From Allopusillimonas lactea (GTDB lineage: Bacteria > Pseudomonadota > Gammaproteobacteria > Burkholderiales > Burkholderiaceae_B), in contig NZ_JAJJOZ010000003.1 in the NCBI RefSeq assembly GCF_021653995.1, positions 372,001 to 436,000 on the forward strand: 64,000 bases of DNA. The letters run 5' to 3'. The position numbers and the translations under genes are program-made. Shown in pieces: positions 8,202-16,834 of this stretch. Under the pieces are notes generated by a model. The model did no database searches, was not told the origin of the DNA, and saw only the letters and a list, made by a program, of their open reading frames with translations. Every line of letters begins with the position of its first letter. Position 1 is the stretch's first letter.

Positions 8202-9650
8202 TTATTGGCCGCTGGCCGCGGCGCGGTCGCGCGCTAGCGCGTCGAGGAGCTTCTGGTGCACGCCGCCGAAGCTGCCGTTGCTCATGATGACGATGGCATC
8301 GCCGGTTTGCGCCACGCTGCGAATCGCATCCACCATTTTATCCAGATCGGTCCAAGCCGTGGCGCGTTTGCCAAGCGGCGCCAGTATTTGCGCAGGGTCC
8401 CAGCCCAGGGCGTGCTTGCCCTGCGTTTCGCCGTAGCAGAAGACCAAGTCGGCGGTGTCCAACGCGCCGGGCAGGCGGGCGGCCATGGCGCCCAGCTTCA
8501 TGGTGTTGGACCGCGGCTCGAGTACGGCGATGATGCGGCGCCCGGCGCCGTCCCGCGCGCGCAGTCCGCGCAGGGTGGTGTCGATGGCGGTGGGGTGGTG
8601 GGCGAAGTCGTCGTAGACCATGATGCCGTCGACCGTTCCGCGCACTTCCATGCGGCGTTTCACGCCGCTGAAGCTGGACAGGGCCTCGATTGCCAGTGCG
8701 GCGGGCACCCCTGCATGCACGGCGGCCGCCACGGCGGCCAGGCCGTTCATGCGGTTGTGTTCGCCGGTGAGCTGCCAGCGCACCGTGCCCAGTGTTGTGG
8801 CCGGTGCTTTGTTTGTGTCGGTTGCTTTTGGGGCGACAGGGGCATGCGGTGTATCACTGTTGGCCCGCAATACCTCGAAATGGTCTCCTGTCGCGCTGCG
8901 CATGCGCCAGTCGCCGTCGTCGCCAAAGGTTTGCACGGGTGTCCAGCACCCGCGTGCCAATACGCGATCCAGTGCCTCGCATTGGCTGGGGCGCAGCACC
9001 AGGCCCGATGCGGGGACGGTGCGCACCAGGTGGTGGAATTGGGTTTCGATGGCGGCCAAGTCGGGGAATATGTCGGCGTGGTCGTATTCGAGGTTGTTGA
9101 GAATGGCGGTACGCGGGCGGTAATGGACGAACTTGGAGCGTTTGTCGAAGAAGGCTGTGTCGTATTCGTCGGCCTCGATCACGAAGAGTTTGCTGGCAGG
9201 TGTGTAGCGTGCTGATACTTTCAGGCCGGGCGCAACGCCGCCGATCAAGAAGTTTGGCGCGTGGCCGGCGTAGTCGAGGATCCATGCCAGCATCGAGCTG
9301 GTGGTGGTTTTGCCATGGGTGCCGGCGACGGCGAGCACGTGCTGGCCGCGCAGGACTTGTTCGCCCAGCCATTGGGGGCCGGATACGTATGGCAGGCCTT
9401 GGTCCAGGATGGCTTCCATGAGTGGGTTGCCGCGGGTAACGACGTTGCCGATGATGAACAGGTCGGGCTTGAGGGCAAGCTGGTCGGCGCCGTAGCCTTC
9501 GACAAGGCGTATGCCTTGTTCTTCGAGCTGTGTACTCATCGGGGGGTAGACGCCTGCGTCGCAGCCGGTGACGGTGTGGCCCGCGGAGCGGGCGATCAGC
9601 GCCAGGCCACCCATGAAGGTGCCGCAGATGCCAAGTATATGTAGGTGCAT
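8202..9650 (-). CDS. mpl: UDP-N-acetylmuramate:L-alanyl-gamma-D-glutamyl-meso-diaminopimelate ligase
   Basis: Mpl recycles cell-wall tripeptide by joining it to UDP-MurNAc with ATP, bypassing MurC, MurD and MurE. The 482-residue length fits. The N terminus MHLHILGICGTFMGG is the nucleotide-binding start typical of Mpl, and the Mur ligase P-loop is GTHGKTTT (110-117). Further motifs are DEYDTAFFDKRSKF and MVYDDFAHHPTA. It appears to be the first gene of the leftward cluster ending in apaH, with the repeat-rich spacer just upstream. The window also holds anmK (47.9 kb), another murein-recycling gene. Confidence 0.94.
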   Translation of the reverse strand: MHLHILGICGTFMGGLALIARSAGHTVTGCDAGVYPPMSTQLEEQGIRLVEGYGADQLALKPDLFIIGNVVTRGNPLMEAILDQGLPYVSGPQWLGEQVLRGQHVLAVAGTHGKTTTSSMLAWILDYAGHAPNFLIGGVAPGLKVSARYTPASKLFVIEADEYDTAFFDKRSKFVHYRPRTAILNNLEYDHADIFPDLAAIETQFHHLVRTVPASGLVLRPSQCEALDRVLARGCWTPVQTFGDDGDWRMRSATGDHFEVLRANSDTPHAPVAPKATDTNKAPATTLGTVRWQLTGEHNRMNGLAAVAAAVHAGVPAALAIEALSSFSGVKRRMEVRGTVDGIMVYDDFAHHPTAIDTTLRGLRARDGAGRRIIAVLEPRSNTMKLGAMAARLPGALDTADLVFCYGETQGKHALGWDPAQILAPLGKRATAWTDLDKMVDAIRSVAQTGDAIVIMSNGSFGGVHQKLLDALARDRAAASGQ

Positions 9651-9705
9651 GGTGATCCTCCGGTCAACATTTTAGCCAGACTCGCTGAGGCTGCCGCAGC
9701 GGCGG

Positions 9706-10041
9706 GCTCAAGGCGCGCCCAACCTGCCCCGCCACAGCATCCCTGACGTGGAATGCTGCTGGTGGAACGGAGCTCACGCAGGCGCTGTGAGCGGTTTTAG
9801 GTTCTTTAGCCGGCGCGCCGTGGCGGGACAGGCTGGTCGCTTCGATCGCTCGCCCCTTCGGGGTTCCCGTCAAATTCACGCGCTTTCAGCGGCGTGTGCG
9901 AACTCGCCCTTTTGCCCCTGCGGGGCAACGGAGCTCAAACAGGCGCTCACGCTTTTTCGCTGAAAGCACGCGAATTTGACGGCGAGCTCAAGGCGCGCCC
10001 AACCTGCCCCGCCACAGCGCCCCTCACATGGAATGCTGTTG
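9706..10041. repeat. mosaic of direct and inverted repeats in the mpl-tlpA spacer
   Basis: The 566 bases between mpl and the tlpA-like gene hold no credible gene but clear repeats. A 33-base stretch starting GCTCAAGGCGCGCCCAACCT is exact at 9706-9738 and 9986-10018, and both copies run on into a diverged GGAATGCTG segment. Two 24-base arms, 9868-9891 and 9958-9981 (CGTCAAATTC then CTTTCAGCG), are nearly perfect inverted repeats around a 66-base loop. The loop contains the small palindrome TTGCCCCTGCGGGGCAA (9912-9928). A third pair, GAGCTCA-CAGGCGCT, occurs at about 9770 and 9931. This looks like a decayed non-coding repeat element. Confidence 0.7.
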
Positions 10042-10216
10042 TTAGCCAGTCTACCTGTTACGTAGCTGCCCATGGATATTGCTGCTGGAGCCTGCACCAG
10101 AGTCTGGTGATTCGTATGTTGTGTCTGCGGCGGATTAAGTAGCGGGATTCTTGGCGGTGCTATGATGAGTGTTTATCGCCAAACAGTTCTAAGCTATTGT
10201 TTTGACTACACTTCCC

Positions 10217-10732
10217 ATGAATCGGCGACATTTCCTGCAGCACAGCGCCGCCGCCGCGGCTGTCTTGATTGTGCCCGCCACGGGCCTCATGGTGGCGTCA
10301 CGACCGGCGCGGGCTGCTGCCCCGCATCCTTTTTATGGCCGTGCGTTTGCCAATCTTGCCGACAAGCAGGTACCGATTACTGAATACTTGGGCAAGCCCC
10401 TGGTGCTTAACTTCTGGGCCACCTGGTGCCCGCCCTGTGTCAAAGAAATGCCCGATCTCGATACCCTGCACAGCAAATATCCCGGTGTTAACATCGTCGG
10501 CTTGGCGGTCGACACTGCGGCCAATGTGCGTAAGTTTGGCGACAAGGTGCAGGTCAGCTACCCCTTGCTCATCGCCGGCCATGGCGGTATCGCTATCATG
10601 CGCGAGCTGGGCAACAGCAAAGGCGGGCTGCCGTTTACAGTGGTATTCGATGCACAGGGGCAGCCGGCCAAAGAATATCTTGGGCAGGTCAAGCCCGAAG
10701 TGCTCGACGCATTGTTGGCCGGCATGGTCTGA
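10217..10732 (+). CDS. TlpA-family thiol:disulfide oxidoreductase, Tat-exported
   Basis: A 171-residue periplasmic thioredoxin-fold protein with the redox motif WCPPC (70-74) in NFWATWCPPCVKEMPDL, followed by the TlpA/ResA-type core and a GGLPFTVVFD cis-proline segment. The N terminus MNRRHFLQHSAAAAAV has a twin arginine and an AAA-rich hydrophobic stretch with a likely cut near ARA-AAP, so Tat export is expected. I prefer the ATG at 10217 over the in-frame TTG at 10202 because it places the RR motif at residues 3-4; neither has a strong ribosome site. Partner unknown: cytochrome c maturation or general thiol reduction. Confidence 0.87.
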   Translation: MNRRHFLQHSAAAAAVLIVPATGLMVASRPARAAAPHPFYGRAFANLADKQVPITEYLGKPLVLNFWATWCPPCVKEMPDLDTLHSKYPGVNIVGLAVDTAANVRKFGDKVQVSYPLLIAGHGGIAIMRELGNSKGGLPFTVVFDAQGQPAKEYLGQVKPEVLDALLAGMV

Positions 10733-10830
10733 GGGCCAGTTTCCGTGCGTGCATCACTGTTTTTGCGTACGTGGATTTTGTAACCAGATTAAATATTTTT
10801 CATTCTGTGCAATGCGGTGAACCGCTTTTA

Positions 10831-10859
10831 TGGACAAATACGGTCATTTAGCGTAAAAA
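10831..10859 (+). promoter_or_regulatory. candidate sigma-70 promoter for aroQ-accBC
   Basis: TGGACA (10831-10836) and TAAAAA (10854-10859) are separated by 17 bases and lie about 30 bases before the aroQ start. The surrounding 155-base spacer is AT-richer than its neighbours. Predicted by eye only. Confidence 0.4.
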
Positions 10860-10887
10860 GGCGGTCTGTCTTCATAACACGTTCGCA

Positions 10888-11322
10888 ATGGCGCAACACA
10901 TCCTGGTCTTGCACGGCCCCAACCTCAATCTGCTCGGTACTCGCGAACCGGGCATTTATGGCAGCCAGACACTGGCCGACATCAATGCTCGCTTGCAGGC
11001 GCTGGCCCAAGATTCCGGGGCTCACTGCGAGGCGTTCCAGAGCAACCACGAAGGTGCTCTGGTCGATCGCATCCAAGCCGCGGGCCGCGATGGCACCGAT
11101 TTCATCATCATCAACGCCGCCGCCTATACGCACACCAGCGTGGCCATTGCCGACGCGCTGTCAGCAGTCGATATTCCCTTTATCGAAGTTCATCTCTCTA
11201 ACGTCTACAAGCGGGAAACCTTCCGTCATCACTCCTTCCTGTCCGCCAAGGCACAGGGTGTGGTGGCGGGGCTGGGCGGCTACGGCTACGAAGCCGCCCT
11301 GCGTTACGTCCTGGCCACGTAA
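10888..11322 (+). CDS. aroQ: 3-dehydroquinate dehydratase, type II
   Basis: AroQ converts 3-dehydroquinate to 3-dehydroshikimate, the step before AroE. The 144-residue length is that of the dodecameric type II enzyme. Family motifs are LHGPNLNLLGTREPGIYG (catalytic Arg/Tyr loop), INAAAYTHTSVAI and EVHLSNVYKRETFRHHS. It precedes accB, an arrangement common in beta- and gammaproteobacteria. A 16-base perfect palindrome (11319-11334) overlaps the stop codon. Confidence 0.96.
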   Translation: MAQHILVLHGPNLNLLGTREPGIYGSQTLADINARLQALAQDSGAHCEAFQSNHEGALVDRIQAAGRDGTDFIIINAAAYTHTSVAIADALSAVDIPFIEVHLSNVYKRETFRHHSFLSAKAQGVVAGLGGYGYEAALRYVLAT

Positions 11323-11334
11323 GGCCGGCCTTAC
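11319..11334. repeat. 16-bp perfect palindrome across the aroQ stop codon
   Basis: GTAAGGCCGGCCTTAC is fully self-complementary and includes the aroQ TAA. As RNA it could form only a tight stem with a strained turn and there is no T-tract directly after it. It may weaken read-through into accB, but no function is shown. Confidence 0.45.
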
Positions 11335-11408
11335 TTCGACACCCGCATTTTTTACGATCAACCCCCTGCGCCGCGAAGACGCCGCGTTGCAGTACATGGG
11401 AAGCTGGT

Positions 11409-11861
11409 ATGGACCTACGAAAACTCAAAACCCTGATTGATCTTGTTGCCGATTCCGGCATCGCCGAGCTTGAAATCACCGAAGGCGACGGCAAGGTACG
11501 CATCGTCAAATTTTCGCAAGTGGCGCAACCTGTCGCCTATGCGGCAGACCCGGCACCTGTGGCTGTCCAGGCGCCTGCGTCGGCCGCCGCACCTGCCGCC
11601 GCGGCGGCTGAGCCGGCCAAGCCAGCTGGCCATGTCATCAAGTCGCCCATGGTCGGCACGTTCTACCGCGCGCCCAACCCCGGCGCGGCGCCCTTTGTCG
11701 AAGTGGGCCAGTCGGTCAAAGAAGGCGACGCACTGTGTATCATCGAAGCCATGAAGCTGCTCAATGAGATTGAAGCTGACAAGGGCGGCGTCATCAAGGA
11801 AATCCTGGTCGAGAACGGCGAGCCCGTCGAATACGGCCAACCCCTGTTTGTGATCGGCTAA
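11409..11861 (+). CDS. accB: acetyl-CoA carboxylase biotin carboxyl carrier protein
   Basis: AccB carries the biotin that shuttles carboxylate between AccC and AccAD in the first step of fatty-acid synthesis. The 150-residue protein has an N-terminal MDLRKLKTLIDLV segment, an Ala/Pro-rich linker (about 40-74) and a C-terminal biotinyl domain with EAMKLLNEIE, where K116 is the biotinylation site. A GGAAG lies upstream of the ATG. It is followed after 3 bases by accC. It is distinct from the 74-residue carrier at 62.4 kb. Confidence 0.97.
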   Translation: MDLRKLKTLIDLVADSGIAELEITEGDGKVRIVKFSQVAQPVAYAADPAPVAVQAPASAAAPAAAAAEPAKPAGHVIKSPMVGTFYRAPNPGAAPFVEVGQSVKEGDALCIIEAMKLLNEIEADKGGVIKEILVENGEPVEYGQPLFVIG

Positions 11862-11864
11862 ACC

Positions 11865-13214
11865 ATGTTCGAGAAAATTCTCATAGCCAACCGGGGCGAG
11901 ATCGCGCTGCGCGTGCAGCGTGCCTGCCGCGAAATGGGCATCAAGACAGTGGTTGTGCACTCCGAGGCCGATCGCGATGCCAAGTACGTACGCCTGGCCG
12001 ATGAGTCGGTATGTATCGGGCCTGCGCCGGCACGCGATAGCTACCTGAACATGCCCGCTATTATTTCCGCCGCCGAAGTCACCGACGCCGAAGCCATACA
12101 TCCGGGCTACGGCTTCCTGGCTGAAAACGCCGACTTCGCCGAACGCGTCGAGAAAAGCGGTTTTGTGTTCATCGGGCCACGCCCGGAATCCATCCGCGTC
12201 ATGGGCGATAAGGTCAGTGCCAAGCACGCCATGATAGAGGCAGGCGTGCCGGTTGTGCCGGGCTCCGAAGGTGCGCTGCCTGAGGATCCTCAGGAAGTCC
12301 TGCGCATTGCCCGCGAAGTCGGTTATCCGGTGATCATCAAGGCGGCAGGCGGCGGCGGCGGGCGCGGCATGCGTGTGGTGTACACCGAAGCAGCATTGAT
12401 TACCGCCGTTGCCATGACACGCAACGAGGCTGGCGCGGCATTCAACAACCCCGAGGTCTACCTCGAAAAATTCCTCGAAAACCCGCGCCACATCGAGATA
12501 CAGATATTGGCCGATGGCGGGCGCAACGCGATTTGGCTGGGTGAGCGCGACTGCTCCATGCAGCGCCGTCACCAGAAAGTGATCGAAGAGGCACCGGCGC
12601 CGGGCATCCCGCGCCGCCTGATCGAGCGTATTGGCGAACGCTGTGCCGAGGCCTGCCGCAAAATGCAGTACCGGGGTGCCGGCACGTTCGAGTTCCTGTA
12701 TGAAAACGGTGAGTTCTTTTTCATTGAAATGAACACCCGCATTCAGGTCGAACATACCATCACCGAAATGATCACGGGCATCGACCTGGTGCAACAGCAG
12801 ATTCTGGTTGCCGCCGGCGAAAAGTTCACACTGCGTCAGCGCGATATCGAACTGCACGGCCATTCGATCGAATGCCGCATCAACGCCGAAGACCCGTTCA
12901 ATTTTATGCCCAGCCCGGGGCGCATCACCAACTGGCACACCCCCGGCGGCCCAGGGGTGCGGGTCGAGTCCCATGTGTTCACCGGCTATACCGTGCCGCC
13001 CAACTACGACTCGATGATCGCCAAGGTAATCACCTACGGCGATACGCGTCAGCAGGCCATTGCCCGCATGGACATCGCCTTGTCCGAAATGGTCGTCGAG
13101 GGTGTCAAGACGAACATTCCGCTGCACCGCGAACTGCTGCAGGATGCGCGCTTTGTCGAAGGCGGCACAAGCATTCATTACCTCGAGCACAAGCTGTCGC
13201 AACGCCCCAGTTAA
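11865..13214 (+). CDS. accC: acetyl-CoA carboxylase, biotin carboxylase subunit
   Basis: AccC carboxylates biotin on AccB using ATP and bicarbonate. The 449-residue length and the start MFEKILIANRGEIALRV are canonical. The ATP-grasp glycine loop GGGGGRGMR, the metal/catalytic segment FIEMNTRIQVEHTITE and the C-terminal biotin carboxylase domain ending HYLEHKL are present. It is tightly coupled to accB (3 bases). A GC-rich hairpin pair follows before prmA. A paralogue sits at 58.4-59.7 kb. Confidence 0.97.
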   Translation: MFEKILIANRGEIALRVQRACREMGIKTVVVHSEADRDAKYVRLADESVCIGPAPARDSYLNMPAIISAAEVTDAEAIHPGYGFLAENADFAERVEKSGFVFIGPRPESIRVMGDKVSAKHAMIEAGVPVVPGSEGALPEDPQEVLRIAREVGYPVIIKAAGGGGGRGMRVVYTEAALITAVAMTRNEAGAAFNNPEVYLEKFLENPRHIEIQILADGGRNAIWLGERDCSMQRRHQKVIEEAPAPGIPRRLIERIGERCAEACRKMQYRGAGTFEFLYENGEFFFIEMNTRIQVEHTITEMITGIDLVQQQILVAAGEKFTLRQRDIELHGHSIECRINAEDPFNFMPSPGRITNWHTPGGPGVRVESHVFTGYTVPPNYDSMIAKVITYGDTRQQAIARMDIALSEMVVEGVKTNIPLHRELLQDARFVEGGTSIHYLEHKLSQRPS

Positions 13215-13244
13215 GGTGCGCGGCAGCCCGCGCCGCACGCGGGA

Positions 13245-13290
13245 GGGGGGCAGCCCCCCACAAAAAAGGGGGCCTGGCCCCCTTTGTTTT
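13245..13290 (+). terminator. hairpin pair / terminator after accC
   Basis: Two GC stems follow accC: GGGGGGCAGCCCCCC (13245-13259) and, in AAAA...TTTGTTTT context, GGGGGCCTGGCCCCC (about 13267-13281). The second ends in a T-rich run (CCTTTGTTTT), as in an intrinsic terminator. It lies only about 16 bases before prmA, so prmA may depend on read-through. Confidence 0.6.
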
Positions 13291-13305
13291 CTTGATGGAG
13301 CCACC

Positions 13306-14223
13306 ATGCGCGAACTCGTGCTGATTTGTCCCGAAGCCGATGCCGAGGCGTTGTCCGACGCCTTGATGGACGCGGGCGCCCTGTCTGTGTCGGTTGAAGA
13401 TGCAGACAGTGACACGGATGCCGAGCAGGCCTTGTTCGGCGAGCCCGGCCTGGAACCGGAAGTGCACGCGTGGCAGAACAACCGCGTCGTGGCGCTGCTG
13501 CCCGATGGGCAAGATCCCGCCCAACTGATCGAACTGGTATGTGCCAGTGGTTTCAGCGCCTACGGCAGTGGCAACTGGTTGGTGCGTGAAGTGCCTGACG
13601 CCGATTGGGTGCGCCTGACGCAGTCGCAGTTTCAGCCTATCAAGATCGGGCAGCGTATCTGGATTGTGCCCAGCTGGCACCGCGATAATCCTGATGTGCC
13701 ACCGATACATGATGCCGGCGCTGGGCAATTGCGGATTGAGCTTGATCCGGGCCTTGCCTTCGGCACCGGCAGCCATCCCACGACACATCTTTGCCTGGAG
13801 TGGCTTGAGCAGAACCTGGGCGACGCTGAAACCGTGCTCGACTATGGCTGTGGCTCGGGCATTCTGGCAATCGCAGCCAGCCTGCTTGGCGCGGGCGATA
13901 CCCAGGCTGTGGATATCGACGAACAAGCGGTGTTGTCTACCCGTTACAATGCAGAGGTAAATCGGGCCCGGGTACAGGCTATGCTGCCGGATCAACTGAC
14001 CGACGGGCAGTTCCAGGTCGTGGTGGCAAATATTCTTTCCAACCCGCTGAAGGTGTTGGCACCGATGCTTTCGAACCGCGTTGCGCCTGGTGGCCGCCTG
14101 GTATTGTCGGGCGTACTGGAGCGCCAGGCGCACGAAGTTGCGCAGGCGTACGCGCCCTGGCTAGCCCTTGAAGTCTGGCAGGCCCGCGATGGTTGGGTGT
14201 GCCTGCACGGCCGGCGGGGGTGA
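13306..14223 (+). CDS. prmA: ribosomal protein L11 methyltransferase
   Basis: PrmA methylates amino groups of ribosomal protein L11 using S-adenosylmethionine. The 305-residue protein starts MRELVLICPEADAEAL at an ATG with GGAG 5 bases upstream. It has the L11-recognition N-terminal domain, the SAM-binding VLDYGCGSGILAIAA segment and ANILSNPL, the NxxxNPL-like active-site motif. The preceding FGTGSHPTTHLCLEWL is typical of PrmA. It lies downstream of accBC, a conserved order, but a terminator-like hairpin stands between. Confidence 0.95.
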   Translation: MRELVLICPEADAEALSDALMDAGALSVSVEDADSDTDAEQALFGEPGLEPEVHAWQNNRVVALLPDGQDPAQLIELVCASGFSAYGSGNWLVREVPDADWVRLTQSQFQPIKIGQRIWIVPSWHRDNPDVPPIHDAGAGQLRIELDPGLAFGTGSHPTTHLCLEWLEQNLGDAETVLDYGCGSGILAIAASLLGAGDTQAVDIDEQAVLSTRYNAEVNRARVQAMLPDQLTDGQFQVVVANILSNPLKVLAPMLSNRVAPGGRLVLSGVLERQAHEVAQAYAPWLALEVWQARDGWVCLHGRRG

Positions 14224-14245
14224 GGCCCTGTAACTGCTGAACACT

Positions 14246-15232
14246 ATGGATCTGACTACGCGCTGCCCCAATTGCGGCACAACGTTTCCCGCAAGCCTTG
14301 AGCAGCTTCAATTGCGCAAAGGCTATATTCGATGCATAAACTGTGCATCGATTTTCGACGGCTATGAATCCGTAGTGTCAGGGGAAGATGGCAGCGATGC
14401 GGCACCCGACGCACCCACCTCCGGTGGTCGGGAGCCGGCTGCTTGGCAGGAAGCGGCGGCACCGGGCTTCACCGCCGACGGGCCTTCGCCCCGTGTCGTG
14501 CGCCAGCGCAGCCGGGGCGAAGGCGGCCCATTTGTCAGCATTCCGTCCGAGCCTGCGGCGCCCATGGACGAACCGGATTTCCATGTTGGCAGCCCAATTC
14601 ATGCGCGACCCGAACCCGTATTCAGCGCGGCCCCTGTGTCCGGCGAGCGGGGGTTTTACATGGAACCCAAGGCGCCCGACGTCAACGCGGGGTTCGATAC
14701 TCCGCATTACCGCCGCTCCAGTGGCCTGATGCAGCTTGTATGGCAACTGTTGGTGCTGCTTGCCGCGCTGCTGCTTGCCGCGCAGTTGGTGTATGTATAT
14801 CGCGCGCAGTTGGCCAATAGCGTGCCCATGCTGCGGCCCACACTCGAACGGGCCTGCGACGCGCTGTCATGCGCCGTGCCATACAGCCGCGACATCACGG
14901 CCATCTCGATCACCAGCTCTTCACTGCGCGCCGGTTTGGTCGACGGCACTGTGCCCCAGGCCGGTGAAGCCGCCCCAGGCGGCGACATGTTGCTGACGTT
15001 CACGTTGCGCAATACGCTGCGCAAACCACAAGAGTGGCCCACTATTGTGCTGACGCTCACCGATGCGGCGGGTGCCATGGTTGTGCGCAAGAACCTGGCA
15101 TCCGATGCCTATTTGCCGCCAGAGATGCAGGATCAGCCTTTCGGCGCATCCAGCGAGATCACTGTGCGGCTGCCGCTGCTACTCAACGGCCGCAAGGTCA
15201 ATGGCTATCAGCTCGAAAAATTCTTCCAGTAG
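14246..15232 (+). CDS. DUF3426 zinc-ribbon membrane protein
   Basis: A 328-residue protein with an N-terminal MJ0042-type zinc ribbon (C7, C10, C30, C33 in TRCPNC...IRCINC), a low-complexity acidic/proline linker, one transmembrane helix (about 162-184) and a C-terminal DUF3426 domain (about 200-328). The layout predicts a cytoplasmic zinc ribbon and a periplasmic beta-rich domain. Function unknown; in beta- and gammaproteobacteria it commonly follows prmA, as here (22 bases after). Confidence 0.88.
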   Translation: MDLTTRCPNCGTTFPASLEQLQLRKGYIRCINCASIFDGYESVVSGEDGSDAAPDAPTSGGREPAAWQEAAAPGFTADGPSPRVVRQRSRGEGGPFVSIPSEPAAPMDEPDFHVGSPIHARPEPVFSAAPVSGERGFYMEPKAPDVNAGFDTPHYRRSSGLMQLVWQLLVLLAALLLAAQLVYVYRAQLANSVPMLRPTLERACDALSCAVPYSRDITAISITSSSLRAGLVDGTVPQAGEAAPGGDMLLTFTLRNTLRKPQEWPTIVLTLTDAAGAMVVRKNLASDAYLPPEMQDQPFGASSEITVRLPLLLNGRKVNGYQLEKFFQ

Positions 15233-15309
15233 ACGCGGGCCAGGCAAGCTTGCTTGCCGGCGCGGCCGGCTACGTTTCTTGTTTCAGGACAATCACTCCA
15301 AGGGATGAC

Positions 15310-16254
15310 ATGACAGACCGGGTTCTGATTTGCGGCTCTATTGCCTTCGACACCATTGCCGTCTTCGAAGGGCGCTTCAAGGAGCATTTCCTTCCCGACA
15401 GCATACAGTCGCTCAGCGTGTCGTTTTTTGTGCCCACGCTGCGCAAAGAATATGGCGGCTGCGCAGGCAACATTGCCTACAACCTGCGGTTGCTGGGCGG
15501 GAACCCAGTGCCGGTTGGCATGGTGGGCGCCGATGCGGCCGACTACCTGGAGCGTATGCGCAGCATGGGGATAGACACCAGCATGGTGCGTATGCTGGAC
15601 GACATGTATACGCCTCAATGCTTCATCACGACGGACCTGGACGACAACCAGATCGCCTCATTTCACCCAGGTGCCATGATACGGTCGGCCGAAAATGATC
15701 TGACGGGACAGAAGGCCGTATGGGGCATTGTGGCGCCCGACGCCAAGGACGGTATGTTTGCGCATGCGCGGCGGCTCAAGGCCCAGGGAATCCCGTTTGT
15801 CTTTGATCTGGGGCAGGCCATGCCTTTGTTCAACGGCGATGAGCTGAATGAAATGCTGGGTATGGCGGACGTATTCACGGCCAACAACTACGAAGCCAGC
15901 GTGGTCGAGAAACGCACGGGTCGATCCATCCAGCAGATCGCTGACACGCTGCGCGCGGCGGTTGTGACGCAGGGGGCCAAGGGTGCTACGCTGTACGCGC
16001 ACGGCAAGGTCACCCATGTGCCTCCGGTGTTGCCCGAGCAGGTGCTGGACCCTACCGGTTGCGGCGATGCCCATCGCGCGGGGCTGCTGTATGGCCTCAC
16101 GCAGAACTGGAGTATGCTGGACGCATGCCGCTTGGCGAACCTGATGGGCAGTTTTAAAATCGCCGCGAAAGGGCCGCAGAACCACAATCCTTCGCGCGCA
16201 GACATCAACACCGCACTGCAGCAGCATTACGGCATCAGTCTTGCCGGGTTTTAA
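15310..16254 (+). CDS. PfkB-family carbohydrate/nucleoside kinase
   Basis: A 314-residue ribokinase-fold kinase. It begins MTDRVLICGSIAFDTI, has the PfkB-1 region KEYGGCAGNIAYNLRLLGG (about 46-64) and the PfkB-2 signature DPTGCGDAHRAGLLYG (247-262), where D253 is the expected catalytic base. The close beta-proteobacterial relatives are annotated as adenosine-kinase-like or generic sugar kinases; substrate cannot be fixed here. The variant PTGCGDAHR instead of TTGAGDAF is worth noting. Next gene is the lipoprotein, 10 bases on. Confidence 0.87.
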   Translation: MTDRVLICGSIAFDTIAVFEGRFKEHFLPDSIQSLSVSFFVPTLRKEYGGCAGNIAYNLRLLGGNPVPVGMVGADAADYLERMRSMGIDTSMVRMLDDMYTPQCFITTDLDDNQIASFHPGAMIRSAENDLTGQKAVWGIVAPDAKDGMFAHARRLKAQGIPFVFDLGQAMPLFNGDELNEMLGMADVFTANNYEASVVEKRTGRSIQQIADTLRAAVVTQGAKGATLYAHGKVTHVPPVLPEQVLDPTGCGDAHRAGLLYGLTQNWSMLDACRLANLMGSFKIAAKGPQNHNPSRADINTALQQHYGISLAGF

Positions 16255-16264
16255 GGAGTCACAC

Positions 16265-16765
16265 ATGAGCACCACTTATTCGCGTCTACCTGGCAGCCGT
16301 GTGGGCAGGGCAATGGCGCTGGCCGCCTTGGCCTCAACGCTCGTCATCATGGCGGGCTGCGCCAATCAAAGCGCATCGTCATCCGTGTATTCATTCGACC
16401 AGGCGCAGCGCGAGCAGATCGTGCGTCAGGGTACGGTGGAATCCGTGCGGCCTGTCACCATCCAGAATGACAAACCGAGTGGCTTCGGCGGGCTCGCGGG
16501 TGGCGCTCTGGGCGGTGTGGCCGGCAGCTATATTGGCAGCGGCCGTGGCAGTGTGTTGGGCGCTATCGGCGGCAGCGTTTTGGGCGCGGTAGCTGGCAAC
16601 GCAGTCGAAAACCGCACAGGCCAACGGCAAGGGCTTGAAATCACCGTGCGCCTCGACAACGGTGAAACCCGCGTTGTTGCCCAAGAGGCTGATGTGCAGA
16701 TTGCGCCCGGCCAGCGCGTGCGTTTGGTTAGCGGTAACGGCCCTACGCGTGTCGTGCCAATGTAA
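16265..16765 (+). CDS. glycine-zipper 2TM outer-membrane lipoprotein (SlyB/Pcp-like)
   Basis: A 166-residue lipoprotein. The start at 16265 has a strong AAGGAG 8 bases upstream. The signal peptide ends in a lipobox-like VIMAGC with C32 as the acylated cysteine. A glycine-zipper segment, GGLAGGALGGVAGSYIGSG and the following GAIGGSVLGAVAG (about 75-112), predicts two membrane-inserted helices. The C-terminal beta domain ends RVRLVSGNG. The family stabilises the outer membrane; exact role unknown. Confidence 0.88.
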   Translation: MSTTYSRLPGSRVGRAMALAALASTLVIMAGCANQSASSSVYSFDQAQREQIVRQGTVESVRPVTIQNDKPSGFGGLAGGALGGVAGSYIGSGRGSVLGAIGGSVLGAVAGNAVENRTGQRQGLEITVRLDNGETRVVAQEADVQIAPGQRVRLVSGNGPTRVVPM

Positions 16766-16792
16766 ACCTTGTCCGCATCAGCCCATAGCAAA

Positions 16793-16821
16793 AGCAGCCC
16801 GGTAACGGGCTGCTTTTTTTT
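16793..16821. terminator. intrinsic terminator between the lipoprotein and YggT genes
   Basis: AGCAGCCCG (16793-16801), loop GTAA, CGGGCTGCT (16806-16814), followed by eight T on the plus strand and preceded by A-rich sequence. It ends the rightward lipoprotein transcript and, through the AAAA on the left flank, may also serve the convergent yggT side. Confidence 0.88.
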
Positions 16822-16834
16822 GCGGATGATCTAC

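Noticed and set aside
11415..13481. 688-codon open frame on the minus strand opposite accB-accC
   Set aside because: It mirrors accB and accC in the complementary frame, where GC-rich codon bias removes stops. It has no ribosome site or family motif, while the plus strand encodes two complete essential proteins.
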